NCBI RefSeq assembly: GCF_000725625.1
Contig: NZ_JOHS01000026.1
Location: 18,271-82,270, forward strand
Length of the DNA: 64,000 nt
Direction: 5' to 3'
From: Streptomyces sp. NRRL F-6676
GTDB taxonomy: Bacteria > Actinomycetota > Actinomycetes > Streptomycetales > Streptomycetaceae
The number at the start of each line of letters is the position of its first letter. Positions within the stretch are counted from its first letter, which is position 1. This document shows, piece by piece, positions 29,352 to 38,116 of this stretch. The notes beneath the pieces are model-generated. The model did not search any database. It worked only from the letters and a program-made list of their open reading frames with translations, and was not told where the DNA came from. A program made the position numbers and the translations under genes.

Positions 29352-31918
29352 AGGTCCAGGGCGGCCGCGTAGTGCCGTAACGCTTCCTCGTGGTCGCCCC
29401 GGGCCTCGGCGGACCGGCCGAGCCACTCCAGGCAGCGGGCCTCCCAGTCCGCGGAGCGGGCGTCCCCCGCGCGGAAGCGCCCGAGCGCCTCGCGCAGCCG
29501 CCGGGCGCCGGCCTCGTGGTCGCCCGCGCGGTCCACGACGTGGCCGTGCAGGGCGAGGACGCGCGTCTCCTCGTACGTCTCCCCGAGCGCCCGCAGTTCC
29601 GCGCCGGCCCGGTCCAGGTGCGCGGCGGCCGTGGCCAGGTCGCCGGCGGCCAGCGCGGTCTCGCCCAGGCGCCGCCGGGAGAGGGCGGCCCCGCGCCGCG
29701 CGCCGGCCGCCTCCCGCAGCCGCAGGGCGTGGGTGAAGTGCTCGCGGGCCTCGTCGAGGCGGTGGGCCAGCAGGGCGAGGTGGCCGAGGCCGTTCACCGC
29801 CTGCGCCTGCTGCCGTACGTCGCCGTCGGCCGTGGCGTGTTCCAGCGCCTGCCGGTACCAGTCGGCCGCCTCCGGGTAGCGGCCGGCGTCCCGCAGTCCG
29901 ATCGCGCCGGAGGTGAGCATGCGGCCCTCCCCCTGCCGCGAGCCGGCGCGGCGGGCCGCTTCGAGGCCGAGGCGGTGCGCCTCGATCCACATGTCGGACG
30001 GCCGCAGCCGCAGGAACAGCGGCCAGAGCAGATCGGTCAGGGTCCAGCAGGAGGTGTGCAGTCCGGCGTCGGCCGCGTAGCGCACCGCGCCCATCAGGCC
30101 GTGGCGGTGCGTGTCCAGCCAGGCGAGCGCCTCCTCGGGGCCGTCGAGCGGGGCCGGGGACACCGCCGTCGCGGGGAGGTCGTGGCCGGGCAGCCGGTGA
30201 CTGGGGCTGAGGAGGCGCTCCGCCGACGCCGCCGTGACGAGGCACCAGTCGAGGAAACGGCGCAGTACGTCTTCCCGCGCGCGGGCGTCCTCGTCCTCCT
30301 CGCCGAGCCGGCGGGCGTGCGGCCGGACGAGGTCGTGGAAACGGTAGGTGCCCGGTCCCGTCTCCTCCAGGAGGTTCGCCTCCAGGAGGGCGTGGACGGC
30401 TGTGTCGGCGGCGTCGGCGGCCGTATCGGCGGCCGTGTCGACGGCACTCCCGGTGCTGAGGCCGGTGCCGGTGCCGGTGCCGGTCCCGGTTCCGGTTCCG
30501 GGTGGCCCGTCCCCGTCCTCGCCCCCGTCCTCGTCCCCGTCTCCGTCCCCGTCCTCGGCGAGGGCGGTCAGCAGCGAGAGGTCGTAGCGGTCGGCGGGCA
30601 GCAGCCCCATGCGGCGGTACAGGGTCCGGCCCTCGTCCGGCAGTGCCTCGTACGACAGGTCAAGCGCCGTTCGCAGCACGGACTCCCCCTCGACATGCAG
30701 CGTCTCGACGTCGCCCCGCGCCCGGGCCAGCGCGCCGGCCAGCGCGGCCACGGAGCGGTGCGGGCGCAGGGCGAGGTGGGCGGAGGCCAGGGCCAGGGCC
30801 AGGGGCAGCCGGCCGCACAGCCGGACCACCTCGCGGGCGGCGGCGGGCTCCCGCGCCACGCGTGCCCCGCCGCCGACGGCCAGGAGTGCGACGGCCGCGT
30901 CGGCGGGGAGGCCGTCCAGCCGGTGCACGGACGCGCCGTCGACGCGCAGGCCGGTCAGGTTGGACCGGCTGGTCACCACGGTGAGACCGGCCGGGGAGCC
31001 GAGCAGGAGGGGGCGCACCTGGGCGGCCGTGAAGGCGCTGTCCAGGAGGACGGCGAGCCGCAGCCGCGAGGTCAGCGACCGCCACAGCGCACCGCGCTGC
31101 GCGAACCGGGCAGGCACCGAGGGGGCGCCGAGCGCGACCAGGAAGGCCTCCAGGACGACGGACGGGGAGACGGGACCCTCGCTGGTCCTGCCGCCCAGGT
31201 CCGCGTAGAGCTGGCCGTCGGGGAAGTCGTCGGCGTGCGCGTGCAGCCAGTGGGCGGCGAGGGTGGTCTTGCCGACGCCGGCGAGTCCGCTGATCACCAG
31301 GAGCTGCGGAGCGTGCGCGGGCCACTGGGCACGCAGGGCGTCCAGCGCCCGGCGGTCGTCCTCCCGCCCGGTGAACCTCGCTGTCACCGGGGGGAGTTGA
31401 CGAGGGATGGGGAGGCGGGGCGGGGGCGCCGGGGCGGACGTGTGGAAGTGGAGGCCGCCGTGGACGTCGCGGGCCTGCACGGCGGGTCCGTGGAGCACGG
31501 AGTCCCCGCCGATGACATTGGCCGTCGGGGCATGGTCGGGGTGAACCGGCGCGGAACCCGGGTGAACCGGCTCGGGACCCGGGCGGACCGGCTCGGGACC
31601 GGGGTGAACCGGCGCGGGGCCGGGGTGGTCGTTCAGCCAGGCGGTGAGGGCGTGCCGCGTCGCCGTGTCCCGCGCCGCCACCGCCGCGAGCGCACGGGCC
31701 AGCCGGCGCCAGGAATCCGTCCCGTCCGGTCGCGCTCCGCCGGCCCGCGGGGGCCAGAGCCGGGCCACCGACGGCTCCGCGCGGCCCGCCGTGTCCACCA
31801 CGCGGGCGAGTTCGCGCCACGCCGCGGACTCCGGCCCGGCACCGCACGCGGCCATCGCCGGCAGCAGGGCCTCGGGTCCGCCGGACCCGTCCGGTGCGCC
31901 GAAGGAGAAAGCACGCAC
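29291..31918 (-). CDS. NB-ARC/TPR STAND ATPase
   Basis: The gene encodes 875 residues from a GTG at 31918 with AAAGGGG upstream. Residues 1-95 are a helical N-terminal domain, then a Pro/His repeat (HPGPEPV) at about 97-130 and a short motif VLHGPAVQARDVHGGLHFH seen ahead of many Streptomyces STAND ATPases. The NB-ARC domain has Walker A GLAGVGKTT at 211-219, Walker B-like LAVLLDSA (Ser where Asp is usual), TVVTSRSNL and GRLPLALALA. A Gly/Asp and Gly/Thr low-complexity insertion lies at about 450-495. TPR-like repeats fill the last 250 residues. It is divergent from a second STAND protein (SARP, 32117). Role as a signal-responsive switch is inferred. Confidence 0.85.
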   Translation of the reverse strand: MRAFSFGAPDGSGGPEALLPAMAACGAGPESAAWRELARVVDTAGRAEPSVARLWPPRAGGARPDGTDSWRRLARALAAVAARDTATRHALTAWLNDHPGPAPVHPGPEPVRPGPEPVHPGSAPVHPDHAPTANVIGGDSVLHGPAVQARDVHGGLHFHTSAPAPPPRLPIPRQLPPVTARFTGREDDRRALDALRAQWPAHAPQLLVISGLAGVGKTTLAAHWLHAHADDFPDGQLYADLGGRTSEGPVSPSVVLEAFLVALGAPSVPARFAQRGALWRSLTSRLRLAVLLDSAFTAAQVRPLLLGSPAGLTVVTSRSNLTGLRVDGASVHRLDGLPADAAVALLAVGGGARVAREPAAAREVVRLCGRLPLALALASAHLALRPHRSVAALAGALARARGDVETLHVEGESVLRTALDLSYEALPDEGRTLYRRMGLLPADRYDLSLLTALAEDGDGDGDEDGGEDGDGPPGTGTGTGTGTGTGLSTGSAVDTAADTAADAADTAVHALLEANLLEETGPGTYRFHDLVRPHARRLGEEDEDARAREDVLRRFLDWCLVTAASAERLLSPSHRLPGHDLPATAVSPAPLDGPEEALAWLDTHRHGLMGAVRYAADAGLHTSCWTLTDLLWPLFLRLRPSDMWIEAHRLGLEAARRAGSRQGEGRMLTSGAIGLRDAGRYPEAADWYRQALEHATADGDVRQQAQAVNGLGHLALLAHRLDEAREHFTHALRLREAAGARRGAALSRRRLGETALAAGDLATAAAHLDRAGAELRALGETYEETRVLALHGHVVDRAGDHEAGARRLREALGRFRAGDARSADWEARCLEWLGRSAEARGDHEEALRHYAAALDLYRTLNPQDAARVEARLRRE
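30430..30570 (-). repeat. Gly-Thr and Gly-Asp hexanucleotide repeats inside the STAND gene
   Basis: GGTGCC/GGTTCC-type 6-bp repeats encode G-T-G-T-G-T, next to GTCCCC/GTCCTC repeats encoding G-D/E runs. Both lie in one insertion after the NB-ARC domain. Confidence 0.75.
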
Positions 31919-32116
31919 GTGCGCGGCCCCTTTCCGTCCCCGGGAGTCACCTCCGCCACCGGAAGGCGTTCCCCCTCTTCGGTCAGGATGTGAACGGTTG
32001 CGACTATTTACCGGTCAACTTTGAACACACAACGTCCCCTTATGGTCGTCGCTGCCAGGTCTATGCCACGCTCGAATGCTCGGCAATCACATGTCCTACC
32101 GGCGGGGAGGACGCTG

Positions 32117-35100
32117 GTGGAGTTCGAGATCAGGATTTCGGGGGCCGTGGAACTCCGTGCGGCGGGCCGACGCGGCGATCTGCGGTCGACGAAGACGAGG
32201 GTCGCGCTCGCCGCCCTCGCCTGGGACGCCGGCCGTACGGTGAGTGTGGACACCCTGATCCACCGCATCTGGGACGACCACCCGCCCGGCAAGGCCAGGG
32301 AGGCGCTGCACGCGCACGTCTCCCGCGTCCGCGCCGCCCTGCGGACCCTCGGGGAGGACGCGCCCACGCTCCGCGGCGGCACCAACCTGTACTCCCTGGA
32401 GACCGACCCGGACCGGGTCGACCTGCGCCGCTACACCACCGGCGTCGAGCGGGCCCGCGCCCTCCGGGACGGCGGCGACGCCAAGGGCGCCCTGCGCCTG
32501 CTGGACCGGGCGGAGGACCACTGGCACGGGGAGCCGCTGGCCGGCATCACCGGCTCCTGGGCCGAGCATCTGCGCACGGCCGCCGGCGAGACCCGGCTGG
32601 TGGCCGCGCTGACCAGGGCCGAGATCCTGCTCGACGGCGGGAAGTACACCGACGCCGTACCCGTGCTGCTGCCGCTGGTCGAGGCGCGCCCCGTGGACGA
32701 GGCGCTGGCCGAGCGGCTGGCCGTCGCCCTGTACGGCAGCAACCGGACGGCCGAGGCCACCAGGCTGCTCCAACGGGCGCGGCAGCGGGTCGTGAAGGAC
32801 ATCGGACTCGACGCCGGGCGCGGGCTGCACCGGATCCACCAGGGCATCCTGGCCGGAACCCCCGCCGCCGTCCTGTTCCCCCGCGCCGCGCCCGAGGAGA
32901 GACCGGCCCCCCGGCCCGCGCGCCGGGTCCCGGACAACCTGCCGCGCGACGTCCCCTGGGCCGGGCGGCGCGAGGAGCTGCGGCGGCTCACCGCCTCGCT
33001 CTGCGAGGAGCGGGGCGCCGCGGACGACGTCGTGACCGTCGAGGCGATCCACGGCATGGGCGGCGTCGGCAAGAGCGCCCTGGCCATCCACCTCGCGCAC
33101 CGGCTGCGGGACCGCTTCCCCGACGGACGCCTCTTCCTCCACCTGGGCGGGGACTCCACCGGCCGGACCCCGCGGACCCCGGTCCGCGCGCTCACCGAAC
33201 TGCTGCGGCTGCTCGGCACGGCCGCCACACAACTGCCGGGCGACCTCGACGAACTGGTCGCGCTGTGGCGGGCGGCGGCGCGGGACCGCCGCATGCTGGT
33301 CGTGCTCGACGACGCCACCTCCTCCGCCCAGGTGCGCCCGCTGCTCCCGGGCGCCTCCCCGACCGCGGTCGTCGTCACCAGCCGACGACGGCTGCCCGGA
33401 CTGCCCGGGGTGCGGCCCGTCTCGCTCGACGTGCTTCCGCCCGAGGACGCGGCCGCGCTCTTCACCCGGCGGCTGGGCCCGCGGCCCGGCACCGACGCCT
33501 CGGACGTCGCCGGGATCGTCCGGCGCTGCGGGCACCTCCCGCTGGCCGTGGAGATCGCCGCGAGCCGGCTGCTGGCACACACCTCCTGGACGACGTCCGA
33601 CCTCCTGCGCCGGCTGGCCGGTGCCGACGGCCGTCTCGCCCAGCTCCGCGACGCCGAACGGTCCCTGGCGCACGTCTTCGCCGTCTCGTACGACGCGCTC
33701 GACGCCGACCAGCGGCTCGTCTTCCGGCGCAGCGGACTGCACCCCGGGGTCGAGTTCTCGCCGCACGCGGTCGCCGCGCTCACCGGGCTCCCCGCGGCGA
33801 CGGTGGAACGGGTGCTGGAGGAACTCCTCGCGCAGTCCCTCGTGTCCGAGCCGCTTCCGCACCGGTTCACCATGCACGACCTGCTGCGCGACTACGCGCG
33901 CACGCTCGTCGCCACCGGCGGGGCGGATTCCGCGGCGGAGGTACGGCGGGCCGAGCGCCGCCTCGTGGATCATTACCTGCACGCGGCGGACCGGGCGGAC
34001 CGGCTGGCGTATCCGTTCCGTTCCCGCATGGATCCGGTCGGTCTCGGCATGAGTTCGGCCGGTTCCCGAAAGGATTCGGCCGGTCCCCGCATGAACTCGG
34101 CCGGTCTCCGCAGGGATTCGGCCGCTTCCCGTAGGGATCCGAACGGTTCCCGCAGGGATTCGAACGGCGGATCCGTTCCTCCTCCCCCGCATCCGGAGCT
34201 CACCGACGCGCGCTCGGCGGAACAGTGGCTGATCACCGAGTCGGCCAATCTCCTGGACCTCGCCGCGCGGCTGGCGAGCCAGGGCACCGCGCGCCAACTC
34301 GCCCTCGGCGTGCATGTCTTGGCGGGTTTCCTGGACATGGAGGGACATCTCGCCGCGGCCGAGCCGCTGCTGCGCCGTGCCGTCGCCCACTGGCACGCGG
34401 CGGGCGACCGGGCGGCCGAGGCGCGCGCCCTGCTCGACCTCTGCGCGGTGTACACCCACGGCTCCCGGTACGAGGAGGCGATCGCGACCGCGGAGACGGC
34501 ACGTGCGGCCGCACGGTCCGTGGGGGACCGGTTGCTGGAGGCCGAGTGCGTGCACCGGATCGTGATATCCCTGTGGCAGACGGGGCAGTACGCACCGGCC
34601 AGATCACTCCAACAGGAGTCTCTGGATTTCCTGTCGCAAACCGGAGACGCATTGCGGATCGCGCGCTGCCGCAATGTGCTCGGCATAGCCCACCTCCATC
34701 TCGCGGAACACGACGAAGCACTGGCGTGCTTCACCTCCGCGCTGGCCGAATTCCGGGAAATAGGGGACGAGCGGGGCCGATACAGCGCATTGAACAACAT
34801 CGCGGAAGCGCACAAGAAGTCGGGGCGCATGGAATCGGCGGAAAGCGCTTATCGAGAAGCGCTGACGGTCGCCGAAGGACTGGGGAATCCGAGGGACCGG
34901 GCCACGCTCCGCATCAACCTGGCCTCCGTCCTGGACGCGCTCGGCAGGACCGGCGAAGCGCTCACGCTGTACGGCGGGGCACTGCCGGTGCTGCGTGAGG
35001 TCGGGGACCGGCGCACGGAGGGTATCGCGCTCACGCGGATCGGTGCGGCGTACCGTGCGGGCGGTCGCGTCGGGGACGCGATACACCATCTCCACACCGC

Positions 35101-35311
35101 ACTTGGGGTGCTGCGTGACATCCGCGCGGCGGGCGAGGAGGCGGAGGCCCTGTACCAACTGGGCCTCGCCGAGCGCGACGCGGGGCACCCTGCCGAAGCC
35201 GCGGCCCACCTGGAGGCCGCCGCGGCGGCGAGCCGGCGCCTGGGCGCGACGGCGGAGGAGGAGCGGGCGGTACGGGTGCGGGGGGAGCTGCGGGGCGAGA
35301 CCGCCGGCTGA
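32117..35311 (+). CDS. AfsR-type SARP regulator with NB-ARC and TPR domains
   Basis: The gene encodes 1064 residues from the GTG at 32117, directly after GGGGAGG; TTG 32021 would add an unrelated 32 residues. Residues 1-95 form the OmpR-like winged helix (VEFEIRISGAVELRA, VALAALAWDAGRTVSVDTLIHRIWDD, ALHAHVSRVRAALR). The BTAD domain spans about 100-245. NB-ARC follows with Walker A GMGGVGKS at 313-320, Walker B LVVLDDA and GHLPLAVEIAASRLL. A repeat-rich linker (about 630-685) precedes TPR repeats such as ALNNIAEAHKKSGRMESAESAYREAL. AfsR-like proteins activate secondary metabolism, but no biosynthetic cluster is adjacent here. Confidence 0.92.
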   Translation: MEFEIRISGAVELRAAGRRGDLRSTKTRVALAALAWDAGRTVSVDTLIHRIWDDHPPGKAREALHAHVSRVRAALRTLGEDAPTLRGGTNLYSLETDPDRVDLRRYTTGVERARALRDGGDAKGALRLLDRAEDHWHGEPLAGITGSWAEHLRTAAGETRLVAALTRAEILLDGGKYTDAVPVLLPLVEARPVDEALAERLAVALYGSNRTAEATRLLQRARQRVVKDIGLDAGRGLHRIHQGILAGTPAAVLFPRAAPEERPAPRPARRVPDNLPRDVPWAGRREELRRLTASLCEERGAADDVVTVEAIHGMGGVGKSALAIHLAHRLRDRFPDGRLFLHLGGDSTGRTPRTPVRALTELLRLLGTAATQLPGDLDELVALWRAAARDRRMLVVLDDATSSAQVRPLLPGASPTAVVVTSRRRLPGLPGVRPVSLDVLPPEDAAALFTRRLGPRPGTDASDVAGIVRRCGHLPLAVEIAASRLLAHTSWTTSDLLRRLAGADGRLAQLRDAERSLAHVFAVSYDALDADQRLVFRRSGLHPGVEFSPHAVAALTGLPAATVERVLEELLAQSLVSEPLPHRFTMHDLLRDYARTLVATGGADSAAEVRRAERRLVDHYLHAADRADRLAYPFRSRMDPVGLGMSSAGSRKDSAGPRMNSAGLRRDSAASRRDPNGSRRDSNGGSVPPPPHPELTDARSAEQWLITESANLLDLAARLASQGTARQLALGVHVLAGFLDMEGHLAAAEPLLRRAVAHWHAAGDRAAEARALLDLCAVYTHGSRYEEAIATAETARAAARSVGDRLLEAECVHRIVISLWQTGQYAPARSLQQESLDFLSQTGDALRIARCRNVLGIAHLHLAEHDEALACFTSALAEFREIGDERGRYSALNNIAEAHKKSGRMESAESAYREALTVAEGLGNPRDRATLRINLASVLDALGRTGEALTLYGGALPVLREVGDRRTEGIALTRIGAAYRAGGRVGDAIHHLHTALGVLRDIRAAGEEAEALYQLGLAERDAGHPAEAAAHLEAAAAASRRLGATAEEERAVRVRGELRGETAG
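34015..34170 (+). repeat. In-frame degenerate repeats in the SARP linker
   Basis: Repeated 24-bp-like segments GATTCGGCCG(G/C)TTCCCG encode R-x-D-S-A-G/S units between the NB-ARC and TPR parts. Confidence 0.7.
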
Positions 35312-35332
35312 ACTGACCCGTAGGTTCAGTTC
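35310..35332 (+). terminator. Weak hairpin at the SARP gene stop
   Basis: GAACTGA (35310-35316) pairs with TCAGTTC (35326-35332) around a 9-base loop; the left arm includes the stop codon. Confidence 0.35.
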
Positions 35333-35434
35333 TCAACCGGTTCTCCGCAGCCGCTGCACACGTCACCCGTATGCTGTATAACTGCGTGCGGCGGAACGCT
35401 CTTGATTCTTGCCGCCCCGCACAGGAAGAACGCC

Positions 35435-35536
35435 GTGAGCAAATTGCTGCAATATCTTGTCGCCTCCCCGATCGCAATGACGTGCATCGCCTATGCGATT
35501 AGCACCGCGAGCGGGTCGCCCCACCCGACCATATAA
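35435..35536 (+). CDS. Small hydrophobic protein, 33 residues
   Basis: A GTG at 35435 preceded by GGAAG (spacing about 7) opens a 33-codon frame ending at the TAA at 35534-35536. The product begins VSKLLQYLVASPIAMTCIAY and is mainly one hydrophobic segment with a short polar tail. Codon choice is unusually AT-rich for this genome (TAT, CAA, ATA, ATT, TAA stop). A TATAAC-like box lies near 35380. Two alternative hairpins follow the stop. It resembles small membrane peptides or a toxin of a type I module, but no family is recognised. Confidence 0.5.
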   Translation: MSKLLQYLVASPIAMTCIAYAISTASGSPHPTI

Positions 35537-35541
35537 GAAAG

Positions 35542-35589
35542 AACCCGGTGCCCGGGTTGCCGTCGCAACGTGATGTCGAACCGGGCACC
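35542..35589 (+). terminator. Two mutually exclusive hairpins after the small ORF
   Basis: AACCCGG-TGC-CCGGGTT (35542-35558) can fold by itself. Alternatively GGTGCCCGGGTT (35547-35558) can pair with AACCGGGCACC (35579-35589). The structures share bases, so only one can form at a time. A terminator or attenuator is plausible ahead of the sigma gene at 35639. Confidence 0.6.
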
Positions 35590-35638
35590 CACCCTCGGAC
35601 GACGTTCCGTCGGCCGACACGGCGGTTAGGATCCGCCC

Positions 35639-36583
35639 ATGGCCCTGACCCCGCGCGACGTGGAACGGTTCGAGGCGAGTCGGTCCCGGCTGGGGGCGCT
35701 CGCCTATCGGTTGCTCGGGTCGGCGAGCGACGCCGAGGACGTCGTACAGGAGACGTTCCTGCGGTGGCAGGCGGCCGACGTCGAACGGATCGACGTGCCC
35801 GAGGCGTGGCTGACGAAGGTGCTCACCAACCTCTGCCTCAACCAGCTCACCTCCGCCCGCGCGCGGCGCGAGACGTACGTGGGGCAGTGGCTGCCCGAGC
35901 CGTTGCTCGCCGGGGACCCGATGCTCGGGCCCGCCGACACCGCCGAGCAGCGCGAATCGGTGTCGTACGCGGTGCTCGCGCTGCTGGAGCGGCTCGCCCC
36001 GAAAGAGCGGGCGGTGTACGTGCTGCGGGAGGCGTTCGGGTACCCGTACCGGGAGATCGCCGGGATCCTCGGCATCACGGAGGCGGCGGGGCAGCAGCTC
36101 TTCCACCGGGCCAGGAAGCACGTCGCGGAGGGCAGGGTGCGCGGCGAGGTCGACGCGGCCGCCGCCCGGCGGATCGTCGAGGAGTTCCTCGCGGCCGCCA
36201 CCAGTGGCCGGACCGAGCCGCTGGTCCGGCTGCTCACGGACGACGCCGTCGCGATCGGCGACGGCGGCGGGAAGGTACCGGCCCGCACCAAGGCGTTCGA
36301 GGGCGCGCTCGCGGTGGCGACATTCATGCGGGGGCTGTTCACGCCGGGCAAGGGCAAGCGCGCGCTGGTCGGCGGTTCGCCCGGGATCTGGGCGACCACC
36401 GCCAACGGCGGGCCCGCGCTCGTGGCGGTCGTCGACGGCCGGGTCGTCGGGGTGCTGTGCCTGGAGATCACGGCGGACGGCATCGCCGCGTTCCGTTCCC
36501 AGGCCAACCCCGACAAGCTCGTCCGCGCGAGCCGGCGGTGGGCGGCCGGCGACCACGGGGAGCCGCTGCTCCACGCGTTCTGA
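35639..36583 (+). CDS. ECF41-group RNA polymerase sigma factor
   Basis: The gene encodes 314 residues. Sigma region 2 (ALAYRLLGSASDAEDVVQETFLRW) and region 4 (LAPKERAVYVLREAFGYPYREIAGILGITEAAGQQLFHRARK) are followed by a SnoaL-like domain of about 130 residues. Three hallmarks of ECF41 are present: WLPEP at 84-88 between regions 2 and 4, DGGGK at 208-212 and NPDKL at 290-294. In ECF41 proteins the C-terminal extension acts as a fused modulator instead of an anti-sigma factor. The adjacent flavoprotein gene is the usual kind of partner (oxidoreductase, epimerase or carboxymuconolactone decarboxylase). Confidence 0.93.
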   Translation: MALTPRDVERFEASRSRLGALAYRLLGSASDAEDVVQETFLRWQAADVERIDVPEAWLTKVLTNLCLNQLTSARARRETYVGQWLPEPLLAGDPMLGPADTAEQRESVSYAVLALLERLAPKERAVYVLREAFGYPYREIAGILGITEAAGQQLFHRARKHVAEGRVRGEVDAAAARRIVEEFLAAATSGRTEPLVRLLTDDAVAIGDGGGKVPARTKAFEGALAVATFMRGLFTPGKGKRALVGGSPGIWATTANGGPALVAVVDGRVVGVLCLEITADGIAAFRSQANPDKLVRASRRWAAGDHGEPLLHAF

Positions 36584-36600
36584 GGCCTGTCCGGCCGCGT

Positions 36601-36616
36601 TGTGAGGTGCTTCACA
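36601..36616 (+). promoter_or_regulatory. Rex-like operator (TGTGAG-GTGC-TTCACA)
   Basis: This 16-mer matches the Rex operator form TGTGAA-N4-TTCACA at 11 of 12 defined bases. It also satisfies the CRP form TGTGA-N6-TCACA. It lies 119 bp upstream of an NDH-2-like gene. Rex controls NADH dehydrogenase and cytochrome bd genes in Streptomyces in response to NADH/NAD+, which fits this target. Confidence 0.55.
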
Positions 36617-36735
36617 TCGTGGTCCTGTCAGGAAACGGCGGGCCGTCCGGTTCAAGGGACGACATCACGGCGTCCGGCGAACGTCCGACACGGGACCGCC
36701 CGGGCGCCAGGAGCGCGCGAGACAGGAGTACGGAC

Positions 36736-37965
36736 ATGCAGCACCGCATCGTCGTCCTCGGAGCCGGTTACTCCGGGGCCATCGCCGCCGGACGCCTCGC
36801 CAGGCGGCTGCGCCGCGAGGACGTCGCCCTCACCCTCGTCAACGCCGAACCCGACTTCGTCGAGCGCGTCCGGCTGCACCAGCTCGCGACCGGGCAGGAG
36901 CTCAGGCCCCGGCCGTTCGCCGAGATGTTCGCGGGCACGGGCGTCGAGCTGCGGCTCGCGAGGGTGACGGGTGTCGACGTCGAACGCAGGACGGTCACCG
37001 TGACGGCCACGGACGGCACGGACGGCACGGAGACCACGGAGACCACGGAAGAACTGGCGTACGACTCCCTCGTCTACGCCCTCGGCAGCGGCTGGACCGA
37101 CCACGGTGTCCCGGGGGTCGCCGAGCACGCCGACGAACTCGCGAGCCGGGCCGGGGCGCTGCGGCTGCGCGCCCGGCTGGCCGGGCTGACGGCGGGGCAG
37201 CCCGTGCTCGTGGTCGGTGGCGGTCTCACCGGGGTCGAGGCCGCGACCGAGATCGCCGAGGCCCGCCCGGACCTCGACGTCGCCCTCGTCGCGCGCGCCG
37301 GGCTCGGCGACTGGCTCTCCCCCAAGGGCGCCCGGCACCTGCGGAAGGTCTTCGGCCGGCTCGGCATCACCGTGCACGAGCACACCGACGTCACCGGCGT
37401 CGCGGCCGGCCACGTCAGCACCGCCGACGGCACCCGGCTGCCGGCCGCGGTCACCGTGTGGACCACCGGCTTCGCCGTCCACCCGCTCGCGCGGGACACC
37501 GGCCTGGAGGTCACCGACGACGGGCAGATCGTGGTCGACGGGACGATGCGCTCCGTCTCCCACCCGGACGTGTACGCCGTCGGGGACGCGGCCATGGCGA
37601 CGGGCGCCGGCGGCAGCCCGCTGCGCATGTCCTGCGCCTCGGGCGTCCCCATGGCCTGGCAGGCCGCCGACGCGCTCGCCGCCCGGTTGGCCGGGGGGAA
37701 ACTCCCGCACACGCCGTTGCGCTACTTCAACCAGTGCGTCTCGCTGGGGCGGCGGGAGGGGCTGATCCAGTACGTCACCGCCGACGACCGCGCGGTCAGC
37801 GCGGCGCTGACCGGGCGGCTGGCCGCGCTCTACAAGGAGGCCGTGTGCAGGGGCGCGGCCTGGGGCGTCGCCCATCCCACCCTCGCCGTCCCGTCCCGCC
37901 GCCGCCCCGTCGCAGGGCGGGGGGCCGCCGCCGCCCGTGACCTGCCGGTCGGGGAACCGGCGTAG
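36736..37965 (+). CDS. NAD(P)/FAD-dependent oxidoreductase, NDH-2/AIF-like
   Basis: The gene encodes 409 residues from the ATG at 36736 with ACAGGAG upstream. The N-terminal FAD-binding motif is IVVLGAGYSGAIAAGRLARRL. The second Rossmann motif VLVVGGGLTGVEAATEIAEARPD at about 155-178 binds NAD(P)H. The third FAD motif is HPDVYAVGDAAMATG near 280. TVWTTGFAVHPLA is the usual linker strand of the family. These features fit type II NADH dehydrogenases and related flavoproteins. It follows an ECF41 sigma factor, its likely regulator, and a Rex-like operator lies between. The Pro/Arg/Ala tail is low-complexity. Electron acceptor is unproven. Confidence 0.88.
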   Translation: MQHRIVVLGAGYSGAIAAGRLARRLRREDVALTLVNAEPDFVERVRLHQLATGQELRPRPFAEMFAGTGVELRLARVTGVDVERRTVTVTATDGTDGTETTETTEELAYDSLVYALGSGWTDHGVPGVAEHADELASRAGALRLRARLAGLTAGQPVLVVGGGLTGVEAATEIAEARPDLDVALVARAGLGDWLSPKGARHLRKVFGRLGITVHEHTDVTGVAAGHVSTADGTRLPAAVTVWTTGFAVHPLARDTGLEVTDDGQIVVDGTMRSVSHPDVYAVGDAAMATGAGGSPLRMSCASGVPMAWQAADALAARLAGGKLPHTPLRYFNQCVSLGRREGLIQYVTADDRAVSAALTGRLAALYKEAVCRGAAWGVAHPTLAVPSRRRPVAGRGAAAARDLPVGEPA

Positions 37966-38116
37966 GACGGCGGGCGCGGGCGGTACCGGGACCGGGGCCG
38001 GGGCCGGTGAGTGACCCGTCCGTCCGCGCTCGGGTGGCGGGGGGTGGGGGGCGCGCCTAGAAACGGTCATGTCGTGCTGTGTGTCCGTGCATCGGAGTAG
38101 AAGGCGACCGGCGACC

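Noticed and set aside
36626..36647. ECF41 promoter made of TGTCAGG and CGTC upstream of the flavoprotein gene
   Set aside because: The spacer is about 11 bp instead of about 16 bp, so it does not fit the usual layout.
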